34,292 nucleotides of DNA. It comes from Chitinophagales bacterium. GTDB taxonomy: Bacteria; Bacteroidota; Bacteroidia; Chitinophagales; Chitinophagaceae. This document shows, one piece after another, positions 15,335-23,757 of this stretch. The translations under genes were made by a program, and so were the position numbers. Every line of letters starts with the position of its first letter. Position 1 is the first letter of the stretch. The DNA lies in the NCBI GenBank assembly GCA_025353485.1, contig JANXQO010000065.1:1-34292 (forward strand), read 5' to 3'. The notes beneath the pieces were generated by a model. The model was not told the DNA's origin. It saw only the letters and a list, made by a program, of their open reading frames with translations, and did no database searches.

Positions 15335-16147
15335 TTATGCGGTTGCTGCCTGCAAGCTATGATTATTAACGTTCTCATTTTTTGATCTTTGTTTCCTGAG
15401 CCTTATGCTCTCGTAAATAACCAATATTATTAAAAGACCAAAAAGGATGAATGATGAACCTTTAGTTCCATAAGCTAATCCGCCATGATTATGTGGCTTG
15501 GTAAGCAGGTCGCCAAAAGTTGCACCAAAAGGCCGGGTTAAAACAAATGCAATCCAGAATAAAACAACCCGGGAAATTTTAGTGAAATAGTAGGCAAGAA
15601 CAATGAGAGCTAAAACAACTGTAATTAATAAGGCACTTCCTCCAAAACCAAGCCCGGAATCATCGGCTAAAAAATCACCCAGCGCTGTACCCAGTGTATT
15701 GGAAAATAAAATTGCCGTCCAGTAAAACGCTTCCCCTCTGAAAGATTTAATATCGGTTACTGATAATGATTTTTCTGTAACACGCCAGATAATTAAAATG
15801 ATAATTAAAATTGATATAAGGATTAATGAACCCATGGCATATCCAAGTGCAAGTGTACGATCCATATAATCTGACATGGTTGTGCCTGAAGTGCTGGTAG
15901 CAACTATAACTGCCCAATAGATAGGTGGTATATATCTTTTTACTCCCATCTGGCAAAAAAGCATAATGAGGAAGAATCCAAAAAATATCAGTGTGCTTGT
16001 TCCATATCCTACTTTTAATGTTTGTGCTAAAAGATCGCCTCCGGTTTCACCAAATGTTGTTGCGATTATTTTCATGATCCAGAATAAAAGTGTCAGCTCC
16101 GGAATTTTGTTCCATACATGTTTATTATTTCTTTGTAAAGTTTGCAT
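15335..16147 (-). CDS. COG4705-type membrane protein, four-fold repeat (copy A)
   Basis: An integral membrane protein of unknown function, about 270 aa and about eight TM helices. Four internal repeats share an aromatic-Trp start and a G-(E/T/A)-x3-D signature: FWIMKIIATTFGETGGDLL, then GTTMSDYMD, YWTAILFSNTLGTALGDFL, and FWIAFVLTRPFGATFGDLL. The conserved acidic residue inside each membrane repeat suggests a transporter or channel with internal pseudosymmetry. I used the ATG at 16147; an in-frame TTG at 16156 would add three residues. A paralogue lies at 28287-29036. It is convergent with the zinc-ribbon gene. Confidence 0.85.
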   Translation of the reverse strand: MQTLQRNNKHVWNKIPELTLLFWIMKIIATTFGETGGDLLAQTLKVGYGTSTLIFFGFFLIMLFCQMGVKRYIPPIYWAVIVATSTSGTTMSDYMDRTLALGYAMGSLILISILIIILIIWRVTEKSLSVTDIKSFRGEAFYWTAILFSNTLGTALGDFLADDSGLGFGGSALLITVVLALIVLAYYFTKISRVVLFWIAFVLTRPFGATFGDLLTKPHNHGGLAYGTKGSSFILFGLLIILVIYESIRLRKQRSKNENVNNHSLQAATA

Positions 16148-16265
16148 CGTGGACAATTTAAATTCTATGCTTGCAACGATAGTGCCAGATGGGTTGTTGT
16201 TGATTTATTAACTGCAAAAATCCAATAGTTGTTATGATTTTAAAGTAATTACCTGGTGGAAAAAA

Positions 16266-17192
16266 TTATTCAGGATAAATAAATACAACAGGATTACTTT
16301 TAATCATAGATGAAAAATAGCCTATAGCTCTGCTTCCAAATTGGCCTTCTCTTAGAAACACAGGTTCTACAAAAGGATTAAATTGAGCCAGTTTTTGTTT
16401 ATCTAACTGGTCAAAAAAATCATAGGCGTTCTTATCAATACTTTGAATAAATATTGTTCCTTTTGTGCCTTGAATGTGTGTGTACGCAGGTTCTATTACA
16501 ATCTTGATTTGCTTACCCTGTTGTCCCTGATCGCTGAAAACAGACCGTCCCAGTTCATGTACCAATGTACTGTCTTTCCTGGTGCGGTCAAGGCACGTAC
16601 TTCCGGGTAGCTGCGGGCCTGCCAGTTGAGTGGAAGTGTCAATGTATCTTATCATTTCATAACGATAATAATTTACCTGTGCTGTTAGATCTTTAAAATA
16701 TACGATCACTCCTTCATGCTGCCCGTACAAGTCGTTAAATGCAGGAGTATAAGAAGTGCTGTCTATAATTGCTTTTGAAAGTGCGGTGCTGGTTGTTGCT
16801 GAGTAGGTGTTCGCTCCATTGATAATGCTGAGTGTGTAATTATTATTTAATTTAATGGGAATTTTACCTTTATAATAATAATCATACTGGCAAAATGTTT
16901 TACTGAATACACTGTCAAAATACAAAATGTCTGTGCCGCTATTGCTGGTTATTTTTATGATCGAATTTCTTATAACCAACGATCCAAGACTTACATCATT
17001 ACCAAAATAGGGGACAGTCCGGTTGAAATAAACAATAGGTACACTGTCAGGTTCCAACATACTCTGAATGCTAACCTTACCCGAATATGTGGGAGTACTT
17101 ATTATTATTATTTTTTCGCAGGCGCAGAAACAAATTGAAAGGAAAATTATCGTTACTACACAAAATATTTTCATTGTTGTAAATTTCTTCAT
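16266..17192 (-). CDS. DUF4249-type lipoprotein paired with the TonB receptor
   Basis: A 308-aa predicted outer-membrane lipoprotein. The N-terminus has a signal peptide and lipobox (MKIFCVVTIIFLSICFCACE, Cys at about residue 25), followed by a beta-rich domain (YSGKVSIQSMLEPDSVPIVY) typical of DUF4249. It starts 6 bp after the TonB receptor stop. DUF4249 proteins regularly accompany this class of receptor in Bacteroidota, so a ligand-capture role beside the receptor is likely, but the substrate is unknown. An in-frame ATG at 17174, directly before the hydrophobic core, is an alternative start. Confidence 0.82.
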   Translation of the reverse strand: MKKFTTMKIFCVVTIIFLSICFCACEKIIIISTPTYSGKVSIQSMLEPDSVPIVYFNRTVPYFGNDVSLGSLVIRNSIIKITSNSGTDILYFDSVFSKTFCQYDYYYKGKIPIKLNNNYTLSIINGANTYSATTSTALSKAIIDSTSYTPAFNDLYGQHEGVIVYFKDLTAQVNYYRYEMIRYIDTSTQLAGPQLPGSTCLDRTRKDSTLVHELGRSVFSDQGQQGKQIKIVIEPAYTHIQGTKGTIFIQSIDKNAYDFFDQLDKQKLAQFNPFVEPVFLREGQFGSRAIGYFSSMIKSNPVVFIYPE

Positions 17193-17198
17193 TAAAAT

Positions 17199-19493
17199 TT
17201 AAAATTTAAAATTGAAACTGATACTGGGTACGATGGGCAATAAAGAAACCTGCCTTGCTTCCGGTTGTTTGGTTGCTGCATTAGGCGCCAGGTAAACAAA
17301 ATAGGGGTTGAGATGACTGTAAATATTATAGGCACCAAATACCCATTCGCTTTCATATTTTTTACCAAAGAGTTTCCTTATTTTTTTATAAGAAAAACTT
17401 ACATCAAGCCGGTGATAGTTATGTAATCTTGCATTGTTGCGGCTGGTAAAATCATAATACGAAGCATCATATAGTGAACCATTTATCGGTACAGTAACTC
17501 TTCCTGTTGGCAATGTAAAAGCTCTACCTGTGTAAAAAACGAAATCAGCAGATACAGTCCACCGCTTACTTAGCTCATAGGTGCCAACGAGGGAGAAATT
17601 ATGCCGCCTGTCAAATGATGCAGGGAATTCCTTACCACGATTCAATGCAGGGAAAAGTTGTGTTGTCTTACTTAAAGTATAACTGAACCATCCGGTCAAC
17701 TTACCAAAATTCTTTTTTATAAATAGTTCCAATCCATATGATTTACCGCTTCCAAAAGTTAGTATACTGTCTAAATTGGTAGATAAAACAATTTGTGAAC
17801 CTTCTTTAAAAAGTACTTGATTATCCATGGTCTTGTAATAAATTTCCGCACTTGTTTCTATTGAATTATCATTAAAGTTTTTAAACAACCCTATGGCAGT
17901 CTGGGAGCTTTTCTGAGGCTTAATGATAACACTACTACTCATCCAGATATCCGTAGGCAACGAAGCAGTGCTGCTGGGAACTGAATGCAAAAACTGGTTC
18001 ATCCTTGTATAAGAAGCTTTGAAGGAAGTTGTTGGGGTAATAGAAATTTTAGCAGTTATGCGGGGCTCTACAGAAGAATAAGTGACTCCCGGAGCATTGA
18101 ATAAAGGAACCCTGATCCCATAATTGATTGAAACCTTATCAGAAACATCATACTCATCGCTTGCGTAAAAAGCAAACTCATTGGAAACCCTGGCGGCTAC
18201 GCTGTCTTTATTAATTGTGATCCTGTTGCCTCTTCTTGGTATTCTTGATGAAACTGCAGCCGGGTACAAACTATGGTGGCTGAAAGTAAAACCTGTTTTT
18301 ATTTTGTGCTTGTTAGCAGGGATATACGTAATATCTGTTTTTACGCCAACGTCTTTAATACCGGTGTATAATACTTCGTAATAATTATTTTGTGTTGTGC
18401 CAAGGCCCAAAAAATAATCATTATAAATTAAAGAGGTGTTGGAAAAAACCTTGCTGCCAAACAAATGATTCCATCGCAACGTAGCAGTTGTATTGCCGAA
18501 ATTGGTACCATAATTCAAGCTATTAGGTCCTACATAACCTGCATTGTCATTGCCTTTGAAGAAACTGAAAAATACATGATCTTTCTTCCCAAGCTCATAG
18601 TTCATTTTAGCATTTACATCATAAAATTTATAAGTTGTAGTTTTTGAAGTAAGTGGTTTCAGCAACAGGTCAATATAACTTGTTCTTGCTGAGACGATGA
18701 ATGAAGCTTTGTTTTTTTGTATCGGTCCCTGGAAGGTAAGATTAGTTGACAACAACCCGATGCCACCTTCCATTTGATAATTTTTTTTATTTCCTTCCTT
18801 CATAGTAATATTTAAAATGGAGCTTAACCTTCCGCCATACTCTGCCGGAAAACCTCCTTTTATCAACTGCACATTATTAATAGAGTTTACATTAAAGGTG
18901 CTGAACAGGCCAAACAGGTGGTTGGGATTATATACAATTGCTTCATCCAGCTGAACCAAATTTTGATCAAGGTTTCCACCCCGTACATAAAAGCCGGTCG
19001 TTCCTTCCTGTCCGCCTTGAACACCTGGAAGTAACTGGATAATTTTAAGCACATCCCTTTCACCCAAAAGAACAGGTAAATTTTTAATTGCTTTTAAAGG
19101 CACATCAATAAATCCCATCTGCGCTTTTTGTACATTATGATCATTCTTTCCGGAAATGACAACTACTTCACTTAGGTTAGAGGCTGCTGATAGCAGTAAA
19201 ATCTCCAACCTAAGATTTTCCTTTGCTGTAATTTTTTTTGCCTGAATAGTGTAACCACTAAAAGAAATAATTAATTCGATGGTATCTGCCGCAAAAGCGG
19301 CTAATGAAAAATATCCATACTGATTTGTAGTTGTACCTGATTTAGTGTTGGCGTTTACTATACTTGCACCAATCAAAGCCTCTTCAGATGCCACGTCTTT
19401 TACATAGCCACTTATAGTTATTTTTTGTGCTGACGTTACATTTAAAAGTATTGATCCAATTGAAGTAAGAAGGATCATCTTGTAAAATTTCAT
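17199..19493 (-). CDS. TonB-dependent outer-membrane receptor with CarboxypepD_reg-like N-domain
   Basis: A 764-aa energised outer-membrane importer. The signal peptide is residues 1-22. A CarboxypepD_reg-like beta-sandwich spans about 25-110 (ISGYVKDVASEEALIGASIV, then TTTNQYGYFSL). The plug domain spans about 115-235 (LPVLLGERDVLKIIQLLPGV, GFYVRGGNLDQNLVQLDEA, FPAEYGGRLSSILNI). The 22-strand barrel follows and ends in an aromatic residue (PSISFNFKF). The gene is full length. It forms an operon with the DUF4249 lipoprotein and is divergent from the ECF sigma gene. A promoter-like ATTG-N19-TATTGTTG lies 29 bp upstream. The substrate cannot be deduced. Confidence 0.93.
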   Translation of the reverse strand: MKFYKMILLTSIGSILLNVTSAQKITISGYVKDVASEEALIGASIVNANTKSGTTTNQYGYFSLAAFAADTIELIISFSGYTIQAKKITAKENLRLEILLLSAASNLSEVVVISGKNDHNVQKAQMGFIDVPLKAIKNLPVLLGERDVLKIIQLLPGVQGGQEGTTGFYVRGGNLDQNLVQLDEAIVYNPNHLFGLFSTFNVNSINNVQLIKGGFPAEYGGRLSSILNITMKEGNKKNYQMEGGIGLLSTNLTFQGPIQKNKASFIVSARTSYIDLLLKPLTSKTTTYKFYDVNAKMNYELGKKDHVFFSFFKGNDNAGYVGPNSLNYGTNFGNTTATLRWNHLFGSKVFSNTSLIYNDYFLGLGTTQNNYYEVLYTGIKDVGVKTDITYIPANKHKIKTGFTFSHHSLYPAAVSSRIPRRGNRITINKDSVAARVSNEFAFYASDEYDVSDKVSINYGIRVPLFNAPGVTYSSVEPRITAKISITPTTSFKASYTRMNQFLHSVPSSTASLPTDIWMSSSVIIKPQKSSQTAIGLFKNFNDNSIETSAEIYYKTMDNQVLFKEGSQIVLSTNLDSILTFGSGKSYGLELFIKKNFGKLTGWFSYTLSKTTQLFPALNRGKEFPASFDRRHNFSLVGTYELSKRWTVSADFVFYTGRAFTLPTGRVTVPINGSLYDASYYDFTSRNNARLHNYHRLDVSFSYKKIRKLFGKKYESEWVFGAYNIYSHLNPYFVYLAPNAATKQPEARQVSLLPIVPSISFNFKF

Positions 19494-19521
19494 TGGATTT
19501 TTTTTAAATAATTAAGAGGAC

Positions 19522-19552
19522 CAACAATAAGCCGACCCGTTTGAAACTCAAT
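19522..19552 (-). promoter_or_regulatory. Possible promoter of the TonB receptor operon
   Basis: On the minus strand, ATTG is followed after 19 nt by TATTGTTG. This resembles the Bacteroidota housekeeping promoter TTTG-N19-21-TAnnTTTG with one mismatch in each box. It ends 28 bp before the receptor ATG. Confidence 0.35.
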
Positions 19553-19634
19553 TGTAATGTGAGTTTTCGAACATTCATTTCTATTTTTAAAAAGTTTTAT
19601 ATGGCAATAAAGTAGTAGAAGAAATTTTTTTTAA

Positions 19635-19736
19635 TCACCCTGTTATTGAAAATAAAAGCATCAAAAATGCAGTTATGAATAGCAGAGTAATAGCGTATAA
19701 TACTACTTCCTCCTTAGTTACTTTATCTATTGTCAT
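19635..19736 (-). CDS. Possible 33-aa single-TM small protein
   Basis: A short open frame from the ATG at 19736 to the TGA at 19635. It starts with a charged segment (MTIDKVTKEEVVLYAI) and continues as one hydrophobic helix (TLLFIAxF-like, with LMLLFS) to the end, the shape of a bacterial membrane microprotein. It lies between the sigma-facing repeat arm at 19808-19824 and the TonB receptor, on the receptor strand. It fills part of an otherwise gene-free 455-bp gap. No homology could be checked, and a chance ORF is possible. Confidence 0.35.
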   Translation of the reverse strand: MTIDKVTKEEVVLYAITLLFITAFLMLLFSITG

Positions 19737-19807
19737 AATTAGTTGAATAAAGTTTTAAAAAGACAATCAGTATATCAATTAAACATATTCAGAGATAACA
19801 TACTTTA

Positions 19808-19929
19808 TAAAATAGTTGTGTTGCATTCCCTATTTTTTTCAATTCAATATTTCCACATAATTATCATCCAGCTTGCAGTTTGATACTCATATTTTTTAAA
19901 ATAATTTTGTTGCAAACACAACTATTTTA
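19808..19929. promoter_or_regulatory. Inverted motif pair flanking the divergent ECF sigma promoter
   Basis: The left arm at 19808-19824 reads GCAACACAACTATTTTA on the minus strand. The right arm at 19912-19929 reads GCAAACACAACTATTTTA on the plus strand. They differ by one inserted A and point outwards, one toward the TonB/DUF4249 side and the other into the sigma gene. Sequence downstream of each is also loosely alike (TTACATCT and TTATCTCT). They could be ECF-sigma-dependent promoter elements or operators; I cannot distinguish these. Confidence 0.45.
19879..19909 (+). promoter_or_regulatory. Housekeeping-type promoter of the ECF sigma operon
   Basis: TTTG (19879-19882), a 19-nt spacer and TAATTTTG (19902-19909) match the Bacteroidota consensus TTTG-N19-21-TAnnTTTG exactly. 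The predicted transcript starts near 19914, about 35 nt before the GTG start codon. Confidence 0.6.
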
Positions 19930-19948
19930 ATAGCACCTTACATCTATA

Positions 19949-20530
19949 GTGAATAATACTGTTATTATATTGTCAGATAAAGAAACCAGGCTTATTGCAG
20001 GCTGTATAGCATTTAACAGATCTTCCCAGTCAGAGGTATACACTTTATTTGCGCCTAAGATGATGATAGTATCAATGCGCTATTCCAAAAATCAGGAAGA
20101 AGCAGAAGAGATATTGCAGGATGGCTTTATGAGGGTTTTTAAATTTATTGCACAATTTAAACAGGACGGTTCTTTTGAAGGATGGATACGGAAAATTATG
20201 GTGAATTGCGCATTGCAAAAATTACGGAACCAGGTAAATTTAAGACCTGTAGTTTCTTTAGATACAGCAAGCAATAATTATAGCAGCAATATTGATATAG
20301 TGGGAGACCTAAGCGGAAAAGAATTATTAAAACTGATACAAAACCTGTCTCCCGCTTATCGAATGGTTTTTAACCTGTATCACTTTGAAGGACTGAAGCA
20401 TAGGGAAATTGCTGTATTATTAAAAATAGAAGAGGGTACATCAAAATCTAATCTTGCGCAAGCAAAGAGAATTTTACAGAACGCTGTTATTCAAAATTTA
20501 AAAATTGCCAAACAAACACACAATGGATAA
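19949..20530 (+). CDS. ECF (sigma-70 family, group 4) RNA polymerase sigma factor
   Basis: A 193-aa ECF sigma factor. Region 2 covers about residues 25-90 (YSKNQEEAEEILQDGFMRVF, FEGWIRKIMVNCALQKLRNQ). Region 4 covers about 130-185 (LSPAYRMVFNLYHFEGLKHR, then EIAVLLKIEEGTSKSNLAQA). It starts with GTG at 19949; an in-frame TTG at 19970 (giving SDKETRLIAG) is an alternative and still precedes region 2. Its last codons overlap the ATG of the next gene, an anti-sigma-like membrane protein, by 8 bp, so the two are coupled. It is probably autoregulated through the GCAA(A)CACAACTATTTTA motif just upstream. Confidence 0.92.
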   Translation: MNNTVIILSDKETRLIAGCIAFNRSSQSEVYTLFAPKMMIVSMRYSKNQEEAEEILQDGFMRVFKFIAQFKQDGSFEGWIRKIMVNCALQKLRNQVNLRPVVSLDTASNNYSSNIDIVGDLSGKELLKLIQNLSPAYRMVFNLYHFEGLKHREIAVLLKIEEGTSKSNLAQAKRILQNAVIQNLKIAKQTHNG

Positions 20531-21923
20531 AAATTTACACGATGATATTGGTGATTGGTTCCAGCAAAAGATAGAACCAATGACGGAATTGCCAAGGGAA
20601 GAGTTGTGGCAAAATTTAGAGCAACAATTGGATAAAACGGATGCTTCAAACTATAGGAATAAATTTTTAACTGCCCGCAGAATAGCGGCAATTTTATTTT
20701 TTTTATTAGTCGGTTTTGCAACGGCTGCTATTTTTTATATCAATAAAACGAAAAGTGATTTGGCTAATAACAAAATTAATCCCGGTAACAAAATAAATCT
20801 AATAAATAATATATCAGCAATTGACAGCGGTAATATGTCTATCATTCCTCCATCATACAATAATAAAAATATTACCGGCAAGCAATCTGTTGCAGATGAC
20901 CTTACTACTGATAAGAACAAAAAGAATATGTTTAAAAAACAATCTTTAAATAAACCGGGAAGACAAATTGTAATAATTAAAAATGAAATTCCGTCGGAAG
21001 AAAATTTGACAACAATCAAAGAAACGCAATCAGCTGCTTTATTAAATAATACAGAATCTGTTTTTCAACAGGCAATGGAAAGTATTGCCGCCCGTGAAAT
21101 TAAACCTGAATTACAATTAATTGCAAAAAATAAAATTAATTTATTGAAAAGCTCAGAAGTAAATTCTTCTATTGCAAAAAACAGTAAAAAGAACAAAACT
21201 TCTGCTGCACGTTATTCTATCGCTGCTTTTGCAGCACCAGAATTTGCAGGTTATTATTTAGAAAACGATGATATAAATGCATACGGTAATAAAAATATTA
21301 TTGATAAAAGAGAAAACCATTTGCTTTCATCATCAGCAGGTATTTTAATTTCCCGCAAAATAAATAAACGCCTGAGCATTCAATCAGGAGTTATTTATTC
21401 ATCATCAAATATCAGTATCGACCCTTCTAAAATTTATGCCGTAAAAGATGCTGTCGGCAATATTAAATACCGGTATAATACTTCTTCCGGCTTTGCTTAT
21501 TTCTTACCTTCTTTCAGTTCATCGCCAAATGTAGGCGATAGCTTATATACAAGAACCAGTAATCATACTATAGAATACATAAGTGTTCCGGTAATGATAA
21601 AGTACAGTTTTGAAAAAAAGAAATTTAGTTTTAATCCGGCAGCAGGTGTTTCATTTAATTTTCTTACAAAAGCAAAATTAACAACAGATATAGAAAATTC
21701 TCAGAACAATGAGATTGAAACCACAACAAAATTAGAAAGTACCCAAAGAGTTGGATATAGTTTAATAGTTACGCCTGAAATTCAATATAAAATATCTACG
21801 CAATGGGCTATAAGTGCAATGCCTTATTTTAAATATGCTTTAACACCCATTACTAAGGCATATGTAGTACGTACATATCCTTTTAATGTTGGATTAGGTA
21901 TAGGTGTAGTGTACAAATTTTAA
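20523..21923 (+). CDS. Anti-sigma-like single-TM protein with C-terminal beta-barrel domain
   Basis: A 466-aa protein. A cytoplasmic N-terminus of about 50 residues (LHDDIGDWFQQKIEPMTELP) probably binds the sigma factor. One TM helix follows (about residues 52-72, AAILFFLLVGFATAAIFYI), then a Lys/Asn-rich linker of about 150 residues. The C-terminal domain is predicted beta-barrel or beta-rich (SAGILISRKINKRLSIQSGV to VGLGIGVVYKF). I start at the ATG at 20523 because ATGGATAA overlaps the sigma stop. Pairing a membrane anchor with a PorT-like barrel domain is recurrent behind ECF sigma genes in Bacteroidota. It could link outer-membrane state to sigma release, which is inference. Confidence 0.8.
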   Translation: MDKNLHDDIGDWFQQKIEPMTELPREELWQNLEQQLDKTDASNYRNKFLTARRIAAILFFLLVGFATAAIFYINKTKSDLANNKINPGNKINLINNISAIDSGNMSIIPPSYNNKNITGKQSVADDLTTDKNKKNMFKKQSLNKPGRQIVIIKNEIPSEENLTTIKETQSAALLNNTESVFQQAMESIAAREIKPELQLIAKNKINLLKSSEVNSSIAKNSKKNKTSAARYSIAAFAAPEFAGYYLENDDINAYGNKNIIDKRENHLLSSSAGILISRKINKRLSIQSGVIYSSSNISIDPSKIYAVKDAVGNIKYRYNTSSGFAYFLPSFSSSPNVGDSLYTRTSNHTIEYISVPVMIKYSFEKKKFSFNPAAGVSFNFLTKAKLTTDIENSQNNEIETTTKLESTQRVGYSLIVTPEIQYKISTQWAISAMPYFKYALTPITKAYVVRTYPFNVGLGIGVVYKF

Positions 21924-21978
21924 TTTTTTAAACAATCCTATTTTAAAAATTACATCTTCACAATAAATTAAAAAAATC

Positions 21979-22344
21979 ATGAAAAAAATAATTGCTATCG
22001 CAGGTTTAGCAGCATTGATTTGCTCGTGTACTAAAGATGAGAAAAAAGAAACTGATATGCCGAAATGCCCTGTTATCAGCAAGGAAGCAGTACCGCTTAG
22101 TGTGAAGCAGGCTTTTGCCACAAAATATCCTGCAGATTCGGTAATAACCTGGTTTGATAAAAGTGGCTCCGGCTATTGTGCTTATTTTATACAGCCGGTT
22201 TCTGTAAAGAAGTTAGCCGAATTCAGTACTACAGGTTTATTTATAAGAGAAGAAACAGATTTGGATCATGATGGTAATTTTGAAGACTCAACAAGTACAG
22301 GTACAGGCAAAACACCTGCGGTTTGTGAATGCGATATTGAATAA
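21979..22344 (+). CDS. PepSY-like (BLIP-like fold) lipoprotein
   Basis: A 121-aa putative lipoprotein with signal peptide and lipobox-like end (AGLAALICSC, Cys17). A single small domain follows (VPLSVKQAFATKYPADSVIT, then WFDKSGSGYCAYF) that resembles PepSY-like proteins. It sits 55 bp after the anti-sigma/barrel gene, so it probably belongs to the same transcription unit. It likely acts in the periplasm, perhaps binding or inhibiting a peptidase as proposed for PepSY domains. The tail is Asp/Thr-rich and ends with CECDIE. Confidence 0.75.
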   Translation: MKKIIAIAGLAALICSCTKDEKKETDMPKCPVISKEAVPLSVKQAFATKYPADSVITWFDKSGSGYCAYFIQPVSVKKLAEFSTTGLFIREETDLDHDGNFEDSTSTGTGKTPAVCECDIE

Positions 22345-22454
22345 TTACTTATTATCAATTTAACCTTTAATTAAACGCATGCCTGCAATCTTAGATTTTT
22401 AAATCCAACCTTTGGAATAACATTTTTTTGATAGCTAACCTATAAACTTTAGTT

Positions 22455-22889
22455 GTGAAAAATAGTATAGCAGGAATATTTTTTTTAATAAATTCATTCA
22501 TTTCAATTGCACAAAATAACCCGGATGCTATACTCGGCAAATGGGTAACTACGGCTGGAAATTGTATGGTTGAAGTATATAAACAAAGCAATGAATTTAA
22601 AGCAAAAATTATCTGGTTTAAAGAAGGCAAAAAACCGATAAACGAATGGGTTGATGAAAAAAATCCTGATCCTGCTTTGCGCAACCGCAAGCTGTTAGGG
22701 ATGGAAGTGTTGCATGGACTTCATTATGACCTGGATGAAAAAGAATGGGTAGATGGAGTTATTTATGATGCAACATCCGGCAAAGAATGGGATTCAGTGG
22801 TGTGGCTTACCGATGACAATTTATTAAAAGTAAAAGGGTATTGGGTTTTTAAATTTTTAAGTGAAACAAAAACTTTTAAAAGAATATAA
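22455..22889 (+). CDS. DUF2147 exported protein
   Basis: A 144-aa secreted or periplasmic protein. The signal peptide covers about residues 1-20 (IAGIFFLINSFISIAQ). The DUF2147 lipocalin-like core includes ILGKWVTTAGNCMVEVYKQ, LLGMEVLHGLHYD, WVDGVIYDATSGKEW and LKVKGYWVFKFLSETKTF. The start is GTG, since no ATG precedes the signal sequence. Members of this family are small envelope proteins of unknown role, often near lipid or transport genes. It is 18 bp upstream of the fatty-acid hydroxylase gene and probably co-transcribed. Confidence 0.88.
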   Translation: MKNSIAGIFFLINSFISIAQNNPDAILGKWVTTAGNCMVEVYKQSNEFKAKIIWFKEGKKPINEWVDEKNPDPALRNRKLLGMEVLHGLHYDLDEKEWVDGVIYDATSGKEWDSVVWLTDDNLLKVKGYWVFKFLSETKTFKRI

Positions 22890-22907
22890 CATTAGTAAAT
22901 TTATCAG

Positions 22908-23726
22908 ATGAACAACCTGCTTAATTTTTTGTCAAATACTTCTGATGAAGCACAGATCTTTTTATTTTCAGGAATTTTATTTGTTTGCTGGAATATTGAA
23001 ACGATTGCCGGGTTAACACTCGGATATAAAAGATGGAATCATGCATCCTTAAATGCGAAATTTATTTTATCCAATATACCCATTCAGTTTTTATTAGGCT
23101 TTGCATTTACAAAAGTTATTCAATATACCGGGAATCATCAGTTTGGATTGCTCTATCATTTGCCTTACATGAATAATAAACTTATTTTATTCATAGCTTC
23201 ATTTATATTACTCGATCTGGGTGAGTTTATTTATCATGTTCTTATGCATAAATTTAAAAGACTATGGATGTTTCATGTTGTTCATCATACGGATAATATT
23301 GTAGATGTATCCACAACTTTAAGGGAACATCCGGGTGAAAACATTATTAGAAATCTGATGACATTAGCATGGATATTTTTGGGGGGAGTAGTTTTTTGGG
23401 CTTTGCTTTTACGGCAGCTTATCCAGATAGTTTCAAATATATTTTCTCATATTAATTATCGGCTACCCGAGAAACTGGATAAAATAGTCGGGTGCGTTTT
23501 TATTACCCCCAATCTTCATCATGTACATCATCATTTTCAGCAACCTTATACTGATTGTAATTATGGCGATGTGCTAAGTATTTGGGACAGGTTATTTGGA
23601 ACATTTAAAAGGCTGCCTTTTAAAGATGTATTATATGGAGTAGACACCTATATGGATAAAAAAGAAAATAGCAACTATTTTTACCTGCTTAAAATACCAT
23701 TTGGAAAGTACAAAAAAAGAAGTTGA
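22908..23726 (+). CDS. Fatty-acid hydroxylase / sterol-desaturase superfamily enzyme
   Basis: A 272-aa integral-membrane di-iron oxygenase. The His clusters are HVLMH (His110, His114), HVVHH (His123, His126, His127) and NLHHVHHHF (His204-His209), matching the FA_hydroxylase pattern HX3H, HX2HH, HX2HH. About four hydrophobic helices precede and separate them. The family introduces hydroxyl groups or double bonds into lipid acyl or sterol-like substrates. The exact substrate is unknown. It lies between the DUF2147 and LysE-like genes in the same orientation. Confidence 0.92.
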   Translation: MNNLLNFLSNTSDEAQIFLFSGILFVCWNIETIAGLTLGYKRWNHASLNAKFILSNIPIQFLLGFAFTKVIQYTGNHQFGLLYHLPYMNNKLILFIASFILLDLGEFIYHVLMHKFKRLWMFHVVHHTDNIVDVSTTLREHPGENIIRNLMTLAWIFLGGVVFWALLLRQLIQIVSNIFSHINYRLPEKLDKIVGCVFITPNLHHVHHHFQQPYTDCNYGDVLSIWDRLFGTFKRLPFKDVLYGVDTYMDKKENSNYFYLLKIPFGKYKKRS

Positions 23727-23757
23727 TCCTACAATCAGTTTCAGGTAAAAATAAAAA

